This document shows positions 44,053-54,410 of a stretch of DNA of 64,000 nt, piece by piece (the first letter of the stretch is position 1; the number at the start of each line of letters is the position of its first letter). This DNA is from Helicobacter felistomachi (lineage in GTDB: Bacteria > Campylobacterota > Campylobacteria > Campylobacterales > Helicobacteraceae), in assembly GCF_030296895.1 (NCBI RefSeq), contig NZ_AP028022.1:1302001-1366000 (forward strand). The letters are read 5' to 3'. A program made the position numbers and the translations under genes. The notes beneath the pieces were generated by a model that had not been told where the DNA came from, searched no databases, and saw only the letters and a program-made list of their open reading frames with translations.

Positions 44053-46860
44053 TTAAGCCTTCTCAATGCGGCACAAACCGGCATTAAATTCAGGGATTTG
44101 CGTGACCGGATCAAAGCCGTAGTTGGTGATTGTGTTTGAGCTCTCGCCCGTGGTGTAGGGCTTCGTGCCTTCAGGGTAGCGATGGCTCACATCCACGCCC
44201 TGCAACACCCCGGCAAAGCTATAGGGCATGCAAATGCGATCGGGCGTTACAGCGTGGCTAAAGATCGCCTTAACTTTAATCTTAGTCCCCTCAGGCGAGT
44301 GAATCCACATCATCTCCCCATCTTTGATCCCGTGGTTGAGTGCCAAATCCGGATGGATGTGGCAAAACATCTCGGGCGTGATGTGGGATAGATACTTGCT
44401 GGTGCGCTCTAGCATGCCCGCTCCGCTCAAATTCACCAAGCGCATAGAAGCGATCACAATGGGAAATTCTTTAGCCCACTCCTGCTTAGTTTGTTCGCTT
44501 GCAAAGCGCACATCCACCCTAAAATTATTCACCTGGTCTTTAATGGCCGGGTATTTTTTCACCAAATCGGGACGGGGAGAGTGGATGGGCTCTCTATGCA
44601 CCGGGATTTGATCTAAGAAGTTCCACACAATGGCGCGCGCGCGGGCATTGCCATAGACACACACGCCCTTTTCATCGCATTTTTTTTGGATGAGCCCGCT
44701 GGTATCGACTTTCCAATTATCCCCCATAATAACCTTTTCATGCTCGGTGAGCTTGATTCCTAACACCTTTTCAATGTTGGCTTTAGTGATTTCAGGGTAA
44801 CCGCCCTTAATGGCTGAGCCTTTAATGGTAACGCTCTTATCGGCTAACAAGCTTTGCCCATCGCGCTCTTCGCCAAAGCGCGCCCTAAAGCCCATGCCGC
44901 CCTCTTTGGTGGGTACGCTCGTGTCGTATAAAATGGGCGTGCCGGGGTGCTCTGGAGTCCAGGCCGGCCAGGGCAAGCCGTAATACTGCCCTTTCATCGG
45001 TCCATAGCCCTCTTGGCTGATGTAATCAAACATGTGCCAATTTTCTTGTTGGGCTTTGAGTCGCTCGGGAGTCCAACCTCCAAGCCCGATCACTTTCACT
45101 GTGCGCGCGATCTCACGAGTAGCATCTTCGGGCCAGCTAAAGCTCTTTCTCACCTGCACCAAATCCCCGTTTTTATCAAAGTCACAGAGTAGGGCTTTGG
45201 TGTATTCCTCATAAAAGCCAAACTTCTTAGCCATTTCAAACATCAGTTCGTGGTCCTGCTTGGCTTCATACAAAGGTTTAACCACCTGAGATCGCCACTG
45301 GGCAGCCCGATTCGTGGCGACCACAGTTCCCTCGCATTCAAATTGCGTGGCGATGGGTAGGACATACACGCCGTCTGGTTTGTCGGTCAAAATCGCCGCC
45401 TCGTTCAAGAAAGGTTCGGCGATCACCATTAGATCCAATTTCTCAATGGCTCTAGCCATTTTGATGTTGTGCGCCAAAGAGCTCACCCCATTGCCCTGCA
45501 CCCACAAGCCTTTAATGGGTGCGCTGGAGTGGGTCTTGCTCTCTTGCAACACGCCCTCATACCAAAGCGACACGCTAAAGCCCTTTTTAAACATCCACTC
45601 AGGGCTAAAGAAGCGTTTTTGTAAATATGTGTAATCCACGCCCCAGCATTTGGCGTAATACTTCCAGCTAGCCTCACCTAAGCCATAATAACCGGGCAAA
45701 TTATCCGCGACACAGCACATATCCGTGGCCCCCTGCACATTGTCATGCCCACGCACAATATTACAGCCCCCACCCTTTTTACCCATATTGCCTAGAACTA
45801 ATTGCAAAATGGAGAGCATGCGGGTGTTGCCACTACCCACGCTGTGTTGGGTGATTCCCAAAGCCCACGCTAGTGTGGCCGGTTTAGCGGTGGCAAAAAC
45901 CCTAGTCGTTTGGATCAAAAGGTCTTGGGGCACGCCGGTGATGTCCTCCACCACTTCGGGCGTATATTTGAGCGCCTCTTTTTTGATCGCGTCGATCCCA
46001 TAGGCTTGGTTTTTAATGACTTCTTTATCCTCCCAGCCATGCTTAAAGATCAAGTGCAACATGCCATAGATGAAGGCAATGTCCGTGCCTGAGCGTATCC
46101 GCACATAAATATCTGCCTTAGCCGCGCTCTTGGTAAAGACCGGATCGATCACAATCAATTTTGCGTTGTTGCGATCCTTGGCTTGCAAGAAGTGCTTAAA
46201 GCCAATCGGGTTGCTCACAGCCGTGTTCAAGCCCACCATCAAAATCGCTTTAGAATGCCCGACAATGTCCCCGAAGTGGTTTGTCATCGCACCATACCCC
46301 CATGTATTCGCCACACCGGCGACTGTGGTGCTGTGTCAAATGCGGGCGACGTGGTCTATATTGTTTGTCCCATAAAAGGCGGCAAACTTACGCCAGTAGT
46401 AGGCTTGTTGCGAATTCATCTTCGCACTGCCTAGAAACATCATGCTATCAGGCCCGTACTTTTCGCGCATTTTAAGCATTTTTTCGCTGATCTCGTTGAT
46501 CGCTTGCTCGTAGCTGATGCGCTTCCACTGTCCGCCCTCGCGTTTGAGCGGGTATTTTAGGCGCATTTTGGACTTGACTAAGTCGATTTGATCCACACCT
46601 TTGCAGCAGTGGCTGCCCGCGCTGATGGGGTGATCTTGGGCGACATCTTGGCGAATCCACACCCCGTCTTTGACCTCAGCGATGATTCCACATCCGGCCG
46701 AACAGATACTGCAGATGGTTTTAACCCGTTTGACCCCCTCATTAGGGTCGATCATACTCTCTTCTTTGCTGACTTTGGTGTTGGCAAAGGCTAGGCTTGC
46801 GCCTGCCCCCGCCCCGATTGCGCCCATTTTTAAGAACGAGCGCCGACTTAAATTACCCAT
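44053..46860 (-). CDS. fdhA: Formate dehydrogenase catalytic subunit, selenocysteine-containing
   Basis: The reading frame runs from ATG 46860 to 44053 with one in-frame TGA at 46338-46336. Before it the protein has a twin-arginine signal (LSRRSFLKMGAIG) and a 4Fe-4S site CSICSAGCG; after it HSTTVAGVANTWGYGAM. In this family the residue at the TGA is Sec or Cys (ARI-U-HSTT), the ligand of molybdenum or tungsten. Read through, the protein has 935 residues, the usual length. A SECIS-like hairpin follows the TGA directly. The enzyme oxidises formate in the periplasm and feeds the quinone pool. Selenoprotein synthesis needs SelA, whose gene in this window is frameshifted. Confidence 0.93.
46289..46338 (-). 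promoter_or_regulatory. Bacterial SECIS element in fdhA
   Basis: Immediately after the UGA (46338-46336) the minus strand folds as a two-part stem: outer GCACCA (46331-46326) pairs with TGGTGC (46294-46289), and inner TCGCC (46322-46318) pairs with GGCGA (46312-46308) around the loop GGUGU. The position just downstream of UGA and the small GGU-containing apical loop fit the SelB-binding hairpins of bacterial selenoprotein mRNAs. Strand and stem given from direct pairing; function inferred. Confidence 0.65.
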
Positions 46861-46875
46861 GTTATCTCCTTAAAA

Positions 46876-47118
46876 CTACCATGCACTTTTATAAAAAATC
46901 TCCCAAGCGGGGGTTTTATGGTAAAGAATTTCTTTTTTATTGCTCTTGCCCACCACCACGCCATTGCTATTAGCATCCGTGTCCGGAAAACGCCTTTCAG
47001 GCATGGTCGCTAGCAGGCTTTGGCTAGAGAGGGCCCCCACACCCAAGATCCCTAATTTCTTTAAAGCCCCACGTCTTGTTGGAGTTCCGTTTTCTGCCCG
47101 CGTCCCACTTTCGTTCAT
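46876..47118 (-). CDS. Small Tat-signal protein of the formate dehydrogenase locus
   Basis: The 80-residue protein has a twin-arginine-like motif TRRGALKKLGILGVGALSS and a short mature part (KKEILYHKTPAWEIFYKSAW). Such proteins are a known conserved neighbour of fdhA in Epsilonproteobacteria (formate dehydrogenase region Tat target). A strong AGGAGG site precedes the ATG. It lies fifteen bases before fdhA in the operon. Its biochemical job is not known; a role in assembly or export is likely. Confidence 0.82.
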   Translation of the reverse strand: MNESGTRAENGTPTRRGALKKLGILGVGALSSQSLLATMPERRFPDTDANSNGVVVGKSNKKEILYHKTPAWEIFYKSAW

Positions 47119-47126
47119 TAAACCTC

Positions 47127-47729
47127 CTAGACCAGATTAAAAAATAATCTTTCGTGTTGGATAAATGCGCTGAGGATTATAGCGCAATTTTTGTAACACA
47201 CGCTTCTTTGGTGTGTAGAAATGGCATTGATGAAGGCATCGCCACATAAATGGAAGAAGTCTTTAAAGAGCGTGGCGTGCAGCGCAAAGAAGTGCGGATT
47301 GGCTAGCATTTCCTTTAAAAAGGCGTTCATCATCAAGGTCAAAAACGCCAAATCGTCCTCAGCCACAGGCACGCCGATCGTGTGGCTCTCAATGTGTAAG
47401 CCCGATTGTTTTAAAAGCGCGATCGCCTCTAGGCGTTTTTTGCCATTGTCTTGCCCCTCCAAGTAGTAAGACGCACTTAAGGGCACAAACTGCTCCCCGG
47501 GCGCGAACAACACGGCGTTTTGCTCTGCTTTAAACGCCTCTAGCCCTTGCGCCAAAAAGTTATCAAACTCTTGCCAGCTCTGCCCCGTCTTTAGATCAAA
47601 GGGGTAGTCTTTTAAATGCCTCACCAACGCCCCCAATTCTTGAAAAAGCCTCTCATCGTGCACGAACACCACTAGATAGTGCCACAGGCGGTAGTAAAGT
47701 GCCCGAGCGTGGATTAAGTCAACTTCCAT
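47127..47729 (-). CDS. TorD-like chaperone for formate dehydrogenase maturation
   Basis: A 200-residue all-helical protein with an ARALYYRLWHYLVVF start, a VPLSASYYLEGQDNGKKRLEAI segment and HLCGDAFINA near the end. This layout (Y-LF, P-S-Y..G, H-..GDF) is that of the TorD/DmsD redox-enzyme maturation chaperones. It would bind the Tat signal of FdhA and hold it until the molybdopterin cofactor is in place. Position directly upstream of the fdh genes supports this. It overlaps guaC by eleven bases. Confidence 0.78.
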   Translation of the reverse strand: MEVDLIHARALYYRLWHYLVVFVHDERLFQELGALVRHLKDYPFDLKTGQSWQEFDNFLAQGLEAFKAEQNAVLFAPGEQFVPLSASYYLEGQDNGKKRLEAIALLKQSGLHIESHTIGVPVAEDDLAFLTLMMNAFLKEMLANPHFFALHATLFKDFFHLCGDAFINAISTHQRSVCYKNCAIILSAFIQHERLFFNLV

Positions 47730-48771
47730 GCGGACTCTCTAAGTGGTCGTAAATGGGGTTAATTTGCCGGCGCACCCGAATAAAAATCGCTCTCTTGGGT
47801 AGTTCCTCTAAGTTGGTTGCCCCCACATAGGCGCAAGTGGAGCGCAGTCCGCCTAAAATCTCTTGCAAACGCGCCGCCACAGCCCCCCGAAAGGGCAAAT
47901 AGACTTCTTTGCCCTCGCTGGCCCGATAAGAGCGCACCCCCCCGTGGTGTTCTTGGGCGGTGTATGAACTCATGCCATAAAATAAAGCATAGGGCTTGCC
48001 CTCTTTGTCTACAATCTTGGCCTCGGATTCGGCATGGCCGGCAAACATCCCCCCTAGCATCACAAAATCTGCTCCCCCGGCTAGGGCTTTAGCGATGTCG
48101 CCCACACAAACACAGCCCCCATCCCCACACACCAGCGCGCCTAAAGCGTGCGCCGCCTGCGCGCACTCCACAATCGCCGAAAATTGCGGCACACCCACGC
48201 CTGTCATTTTGCGGGTGGTGCACACACTGCCCGGGCCAATGCCCACCTTGACAATGTCTGCCCCCGCTTGCACGAGTGCCTCGCTCATCTCTGCCCCCAC
48301 CACATTGCCCGCCATCAGCACTTTATTAGGAAACTTCTCGCGCACCTTAGCCACATGGGGCAAGAAGTGCGCGCTATAGCCATTGGCGACATCTACACAA
48401 ATGTTGGTCAAAATGGGGATCGCCTCTAAAATGCGCCCAAGATTTTCTAACTCTGCCTCACTTGTGCCTATGGTGATGAACACATAGGGCAAGATGGCGG
48501 CGTTGTCCTTGGCAAACTCCACCCACTGCTCTAGGGTGTAGAATTTATGCAAGGCGGTAAACATCTTTTCCTGGGCTAGGGCTTTAGCCATGCTAAAAGT
48601 CCCCACGCCATCCATGTTCGCCGCCACCACTCCGACCCCTTTTAACACAAACCCGCTCTTGGTCTTAAAGCTGCGGGTTAAATCCACTTCCTGGCGGGAG
48701 TTGATGGGGCTACGCCTAGGTTTGATCAAAATATCCTCAAAATCTAAATATTCATGGGCATCCATATGCAT
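47719..48771 (-). CDS. guaC: GMP reductase
   Basis: The 350-residue TIM-barrel enzyme turns GMP into IMP with NADPH, linking guanine and adenine nucleotide pools. DFEDILIKPRRSPINSRQEV at the N-terminus and the catalytic cysteine in GIGPGSVCTTRKMTG are diagnostic; GDGGCVCVGDIAKALA binds phosphate. The absence of the CBS domains of IMP dehydrogenase favours GuaC. Two in-frame ATGs (48771, 48765) are possible; AAGGA before 48771 favours that one. It overlaps the TorD-like gene, so it may share the fdh transcript. Confidence 0.88.
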   Translation of the reverse strand: MHMDAHEYLDFEDILIKPRRSPINSRQEVDLTRSFKTKSGFVLKGVGVVAANMDGVGTFSMAKALAQEKMFTALHKFYTLEQWVEFAKDNAAILPYVFITIGTSEAELENLGRILEAIPILTNICVDVANGYSAHFLPHVAKVREKFPNKVLMAGNVVGAEMSEALVQAGADIVKVGIGPGSVCTTRKMTGVGVPQFSAIVECAQAAHALGALVCGDGGCVCVGDIAKALAGGADFVMLGGMFAGHAESEAKIVDKEGKPYALFYGMSSYTAQEHHGGVRSYRASEGKEVYLPFRGAVAARLQEILGGLRSTCAYVGATNLEELPKRAIFIRVRRQINPIYDHLESPHGS

Positions 48772-48780
48772 GGCAAATCC

Positions 48781-49824
<1,044 letters not shown>

Positions 49825-49906
49825 TTATAAAATAAATGCCCCTACTCTAACGCATTTTTCTACACACTTGGCAAATAACTTAAGCTAAAACCCTAGCTTC
49901 GTTTGC

Positions 49907-49912
49907 TAAAAT
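49907..49912 (+). promoter_or_regulatory. -10 box (TAAAAT) of ndk
   Basis: GTTTGC followed by TAAAAT, 30 bases before the ndk ATG at 49943, with a TAAGGA ribosome site between. Confidence 0.45.
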
Positions 49913-49942
49913 GGGCGGTTTAGATTTCAAGTAAGGACACGC

Positions 49943-50341
49943 ATGCAAACCCTGTCGATCATCAAACCCGATGGCGTGAAAAAGCGCATCATCGGCAAAA
50001 TCATCACCCGTTTTGAAGACGCGGGGCTCGAGGTGGTGAAAATCAAACGCCTGCATCTAAAACAAGCGCAGGCTGAAGAATTTTACGCCATCCACCAAGA
50101 CCGCCCCTTTTTCAACGACTTGATCGCTTTTATGACCAGCGGTGAGGTGGTGGTGATGGTGTTAGAAGGGCACAACGCCGTGGAGAAAAACCGCAAGCTG
50201 ATGGGCGCGACTGACCCCAAGGCCGCCAAAGCGGGCACCATTAGGGCGGATTTTGCTGAAAACATTGATGCTAATGTCGTGCACGGCAGCGATAGCGAAG
50301 AGAACGCCCAAAGAGAAATCGCCTTTTTCTTTAGCAAATAG
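49943..50341 (+). CDS. ndk: Nucleoside diphosphate kinase
   Basis: The 132-residue enzyme moves the terminal phosphate from ATP to other nucleoside diphosphates through a phosphohistidine, here in [34 protein letters not shown] and [18 protein letters not shown] are also typical. Intact. It ends on the start of the DUF177 gene (one base overlap), as in H. pylori. Confidence 0.95.
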   Translation: MQTLSIIKPDGVKKRIIGKIITRFEDAGLEVVKIKRLHLKQAQAEEFYAIHQDRPFFNDLIAFMTSGEVVVMVLEGHNAVEKNRKLMGATDPKAAKAGTIRADFAENIDANVVHGSDSEENAQREIAFFFSK

Positions 50342-50706
50342 TGCGCCTAGAAATGCAAAAAATCGGACATTCTGCTAAGTCTGTGGCATGCCAATACGAG
50401 GGCGTGCATTTAGACGGGCAGGTGTGCCGCGTTGCCCCCAAATTCTTTATTTTTGAGGGGCGTTTGCATGGAGAGGTGCAAGTTGTGTGTGCGCGAAGTG
50501 CGCAAGTCTTTAACAAAACCTTGTCCCAAGATTTAAAACTCTTGCTCTGCGATGGGGTCTTTGACCCTAAACAGAGTTTAGAGGGCTGGGGCGTGGATGC
50601 CTTAGACGCCGTTGAGTGTTTTGGCGGTGTCATTGATTTGGAGGATATTCTGCGCTCTGAGGTGCAGAGCATCCAAGCCGATTACCACTATTTAAACCAA
50701 GCATAA
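50341..50706 (+). CDS. DUF177 (YceD) family protein
   Basis: The 121-residue protein begins GTG at 50341, sharing a base with the ndk stop. It contains FFIFEGRLHGEVQVVCARSA (strand-rich core with a cysteine), then a C-terminal acidic helix-rich DLEDILRSEVQ. DUF177 genes stand directly before rpmF in most bacteria and take part in 23S rRNA or ribosome maturation; the function is known only in outline. Placement before rpmF here confirms the family. Confidence 0.85.
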   Translation: MRLEMQKIGHSAKSVACQYEGVHLDGQVCRVAPKFFIFEGRLHGEVQVVCARSAQVFNKTLSQDLKLLLCDGVFDPKQSLEGWGVDALDAVECFGGVIDLEDILRSEVQSIQADYHYLNQA

Positions 50707-50716
50707 AGGATGAAAA

Positions 50717-50866
50717 ATGGCAGTACCTGATAGACGCGTGAGTAAAACAAGGGCGAGAAAACGCCGCACCCACTACACAGCCAAATTGGCCATGCCCGTT
50801 AGAGGCAAGGACGGCAGCTGGAAATTGCCCCATTTTGTCAACCGATTCACAGGCAATTACAAATAA
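50717..50866 (+). CDS. rpmF: 50S ribosomal protein L32
   Basis: A 49-residue basic protein starting [20 protein letters not shown], the classic L32 beginning. ATG 50717 has AAAGGA (50705-50710) upstream. The zinc-binding cysteine pairs present in many L32 proteins are lacking here, as in some Epsilonproteobacteria. It lies between the DUF177 gene and plsX, the standard order. Confidence 0.95.
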   Translation: MAVPDRRVSKTRARKRRTHYTAKLAMPVRGKDGSWKLPHFVNRFTGNYK

Positions 50867-50872
50867 CAAACG

Positions 50873-51904
50873 ATGAAAATCGTTGTTGATATGATGGGGG
50901 CAGACCTTGGAGTCTTACCCATTATTGAAGGTGTTTCTAAGGCTTTGGCGCACAAGGCATTTGAGCCCATTTTAGTGGGCGATGCCAAGAAGGCAAAGGC
51001 GTTCATCTCTAAAGATTTGGCCTCTAAGGTGGAGGTCATCGATTGCCCCGATTACATCCGCATGGAAGAACAAGCCACGGAGGCACTCAAACGCAAAGAG
51101 GCTTCTATCTTCGTGGGGATGGATATTTTAAAAAATAATGGGGCAGATGCTTTAGTGTCGGCCGGGCACAGCGGGGCGACTATGGGGCTAGCCACGCTCA
51201 AACTCGGGCGCATTAAGGGCGTGAGCCGTCCCGCCCTTTGCACTTTAATGCCCTCTGTGGGTAAAAGGGCGAGCTTGTGCCTAGATGTGGGCGCGAACAC
51301 CGATTGCAAGGCGGAGTATTTATTAGACTTTGCCATTTTGGGCTATGAATACGCTAAAAGCGTGTTGGGCTACGACAACCCCACGGTGGGGATTTTAGCC
51401 AATGGCGAGGAAGACAGCAAAGGCGACACCCTCACCAAGGAAGCGTTTAAGCTCATCCACGATTACCCTCTATTTGCCAACAACGCGTCCATTTTTAAGG
51501 GCAATGTGGAGGGCAACGACATTTTTGTCAACAGCGTGGATGTGGTGGTGTGTGATGGCTTTGTGGGCAACATTGTGCTCAAAACCACCGAAGGAGTCGC
51601 CAGCGCGATTGGCAGCATTTTTAAAACCGTGATCAAAGAGCATTTCAGTGCCAAAATCGGGGCGTTTCTCTTAAAAGAAGCCTTTGGCACACTCAAGCAA
51701 AAGACCGACTACGCCGAGTATGGCGGCGCACCGCTGCTGGGGGTGAATAAAGCCGTGATCATCAGCCACGGTAAGAGCAATGCGCGGGCGATTGAATGCG
51801 CCATTTACCAGGCAATTCGGGCCAAGGAAAGCGGTGTGGCACAGAAAATGGCGCAAGCTTTCAGTCATAAAAATGCGGGCGTGCAAAGCCCCCCTGTTTC
51901 TTAA
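50873..51904 (+). CDS. plsX: Phosphate acyltransferase PlsX
   Basis: The 343-residue enzyme converts acyl-ACP to acyl-phosphate for phospholipid synthesis. [13 protein letters not shown] at the start, [35 protein letters not shown] and [12 protein letters not shown] are all family segments. Full length, six bases after rpmF, and followed by fabH after nine bases. This is the conserved rpmF-plsX-fabH group. Confidence 0.95.
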   Translation: MKIVVDMMGADLGVLPIIEGVSKALAHKAFEPILVGDAKKAKAFISKDLASKVEVIDCPDYIRMEEQATEALKRKEASIFVGMDILKNNGADALVSAGHSGATMGLATLKLGRIKGVSRPALCTLMPSVGKRASLCLDVGANTDCKAEYLLDFAILGYEYAKSVLGYDNPTVGILANGEEDSKGDTLTKEAFKLIHDYPLFANNASIFKGNVEGNDIFVNSVDVVVCDGFVGNIVLKTTEGVASAIGSIFKTVIKEHFSAKIGAFLLKEAFGTLKQKTDYAEYGGAPLLGVNKAVIISHGKSNARAIECAIYQAIRAKESGVAQKMAQAFSHKNAGVQSPPVS

Positions 51905-51913
51905 AGGAAGTCC

Positions 51914-52909
51914 ATGCCCTATGCAATGTTGCGCTCGGTGGCTTCGTATGTGCCTGCAAATTGTGTCCCCAACAGCGCCTTTGAGGGGCTGTTAGACACC
52001 AGCGATGAATGGATACAAAAGCGTACAGGGATCAAGACCCGCTATTTTGCTAGCCCCGATCAAAAGAGCAGCGATTTAGGCATGCAGGCGGCCAAGCTTG
52101 CCATTGAAAGGGCAGGCCTAAAGAAAGAAGACATTGATTTGGTTTTGGTGGGCACACTAAGCCCGGATTATGTCGCCATGCCCTCCACCGCCTGCAACCT
52201 TAGCGCAAAGTTAGGCTTAGAGAACACGCCCAGCATGGACCTCATCGCCGCGTGCAGTGGGTTTATTTATTTGCTCGCCACTGCTAAGGCATTTGTGGAA
52301 AGCGGGATGTATGAAAATGTGCTGATTGTGGGGGCAGAGAAGTGCAGCAGTGTTTTAGATTTTAACGATCGCTCCACTTGCGTGTTGTTTGGGGATGGGG
52401 CGGGGGCTTGTGTGATCTCGCCCACTGAAGACATTAAAAAAAGCATTTTGGATGTCAAAATTGCCGCCAATGGCAACTTTGGCGACTACCTTTACACCCC
52501 ACGCAACATTAAGGCCAGTGCCTTTTGCCCCGGATATGAGGACACCCAAACCCTGCACATGAAAGGCAATGAAGTTTTCAAACTTGCCATTAAAACTTTG
52601 CTGAAAGATGTGGAAGAAATTTTACAGGCCAACGCCGTAACCCCAGAACAAATCACCTATTTTATCCCCCATCAGGCAAATTTACGCATCATCCAAGCGG
52701 TGCAAAACCAACTCGCCTTTAAAGAGGAGCAAGTGGTCTTGACCGTGCAAAAGTATGGCAACACCTCCGCGGCCAGCATCCCCATGGCGATGAATGAAAT
52801 TTACGAACAGGACAAGCTCAAAACGGGCGATTTAATGCTCTTAGATGCCTTTGGGGGTGGCCTCACTTGGGGCTCTGCGCTGGTGTATTTTGGAGAAGAA
52901 AAAGCGTAG
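51914..52909 (+). CDS. fabH: 3-oxoacyl-ACP synthase III
   Basis: The 331-residue condensing enzyme starts fatty acid synthesis from acetyl-CoA and malonyl-ACP. The catalytic triad is present: Cys in [13 protein letters not shown], His in [12 protein letters not shown] and Asn in [27 protein letters not shown] at the N-terminus also fits. AAAGGAAG precedes the ATG. Its stop codon lies in the loop region of a terminator hairpin. Confidence 0.95.
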   Translation: MPYAMLRSVASYVPANCVPNSAFEGLLDTSDEWIQKRTGIKTRYFASPDQKSSDLGMQAAKLAIERAGLKKEDIDLVLVGTLSPDYVAMPSTACNLSAKLGLENTPSMDLIAACSGFIYLLATAKAFVESGMYENVLIVGAEKCSSVLDFNDRSTCVLFGDGAGACVISPTEDIKKSILDVKIAANGNFGDYLYTPRNIKASAFCPGYEDTQTLHMKGNEVFKLAIKTLLKDVEEILQANAVTPEQITYFIPHQANLRIIQAVQNQLAFKEEQVVLTVQKYGNTSAASIPMAMNEIYEQDKLKTGDLMLLDAFGGGLTWGSALVYFGEEKA

Positions 52910-52920
52910 CTTTTTCTTTG
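52898..52920 (+). terminator. Rho-independent-like terminator overlapping the fabH stop codon
   Basis: GAAAAAGC (52898-52905) and GCTTTTTC (52909-52916) form a perfect eight-pair stem with loop GTA, followed by TTTG. The fabH TAG (52907-52909) lies in the loop and first stem base. Its T-rich descending arm could serve as the release tract. Confidence 0.5.
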
Positions 52921-53060
52921 GTGTAGCCTTTTCAAGAAAGGTGTAGCCATTCCTTGGCAATGTAGCTTTTTCTCAATTTGCTAAAAACCACGCCCATTTT
53001 GGCAAGATTGTGGACGCGGCAAAGCAGCCCTATAAACGCCAAAAACACCATACGCTGACG

Positions 53061-54212
53061 CTAGCTTAAATATTTTAGTGCCAAGCAGGCATAATAGCTG
53101 GCCGCACGGGCCAACAGCGCATCGTTAAACACATAGCCGGAGGTGTGTAAGTAGTGGGTGTTTTCATTTTCTAAAAAGGCGTAGGCTGAGGGGCGTTTTT
53201 GCGCAAAGTAGCCAAAGTCCTCGCTACCCATAGCCGCCGGATATTCAAAACAGCAAGCCTCTTTACCAAAGACTTCCGTTGCCACTTCTTGGGCGAAGGC
53301 CGTGGCTTTAGGGTCATTAAACGTGATAGTGGCAACACCCTGCTTGGTGATCTCAATCTCCACCCCATGAGCCAAAGCAGTCTCTTTAGCGATTTCTTCA
53401 ATGCGCTTAGCTACGATCTCCTGGCTTTTGCTGTCTAAAGCCCGCACGCTTAATTTTAAAGTGGCGCGATCGGGGATGATATTAAAGGTGCTGCCCGCAT
53501 TAAACGCCCCCACACTCACCACCGCGCTGTGCTGGGGGTCAACATTTCTAGCCACAATGCTTTGCAGCGCCACCACTAAAAATACACCCGCCAGAATGGG
53601 GTCTTTGCACTTCTCAGGCGCGCTCGAATGCCCACCCTTGCCCTTGATTTCTAGGGTGTAGCTGTCTGCGCTTGCCATAACCGCCCCACTCTTTAGATAA
53701 AATTTTTTGTCCGTCCCTAAAGGCATGTTGTGTCAGCCAAAGATCATGTCGCTGCCAAACTTTTCTAACAAGCCATCTTCAAGCATCGCCCTAGCCCCCC
53801 CCAAACCCTCTTCAGCGGGCTGGAAGTAGAGATGAAGCGTCCCTTTAAACTCTTGGTTGGCTAGATATTTGGCCGCCAACAACAAAGACGCGCTGTGTCC
53901 GTCATGCCCACAGGCGTGCATTTTACCCGCGTTTTGGCTCTTGTAGGGCAAATCGTTGTCTTCTGGCATGGGCAACGCGTCCATGTCTGCCCTTAAACCG
54001 ATTTTCCTAGGCGAATCGCCCTTTTTGAGCACGCCCACCACCCCCGTTTTGCCTACACCCGTGTGCACCTCATAGCCAAACTCTTTGAGCTTCTTAGCCA
54101 CGAGTTTAGAAGTTTCTATCTCTTCAAAGCCCAGCTCGGGGTGCTGATGGATTTGCTGGCGCAACTTGATAAACGCCTCTTGCATGGCGACAATTTCAGG
54201 GATGAGGGGCAT
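53061..54212 (-). pseudogene. M20D amidohydrolase (hippuricase-like) with nonsense TGA
   Basis: ATG 54212 (AAAGGAAG upstream) starts MPLIPEIVAMQEAFIKLRQQ. The metal-binding motifs HPELGFEEIE, GLRADMDALPM and HACGHDGHSASLL are intact. At 53735-53733 a TGA follows DMIFG and precedes HNMPLGTDKKFYL. Relatives such as Campylobacter HipO have Trp at this place (FGWHNMP), so TGG has become TGA. The second half, with GHSSAPEKCKDPI and YLHTSGYVFNDALL, is otherwise well kept. Read through, the enzyme would have 383 residues and split N-acyl amino acids. A Sec reading is unlikely because the family has Trp here. The lesion looks recent. Confidence 0.82.
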
Positions 54213-54410
54213 GCATCTTCCTTTGAAAGTTTGAAAAAACAGCATTATACGCTGTGTGGGTAAACCTTGTGGTTTATCGGGTTTCTCTGTATGTTTGATG
54301 CATGGCGTGTGCGCGCACAAACCACCCCTTGGTGCGTGTGGCACCTCACCCTCCATAAAGGGCTAGCAAGCCAGTCTTGAGTTTTGGCACAACCCAAACA
54401 AAGTTAAATT

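Noticed and set aside
46336..46860. Truncated formate dehydrogenase as a pseudogene
   Set aside because: The stop is TGA at the known Sec/Cys ligand position, both sides are conserved and a hairpin follows; selenocysteine readthrough explains it.
53733..53735. Second in-frame TGA read as selenocysteine in the hippuricase-like gene
   Set aside because: Relatives have Trp at this position, it is not a redox or metal-ligand site, and no SECIS-like hairpin was noticed after it. A nonsense mutation is simpler.
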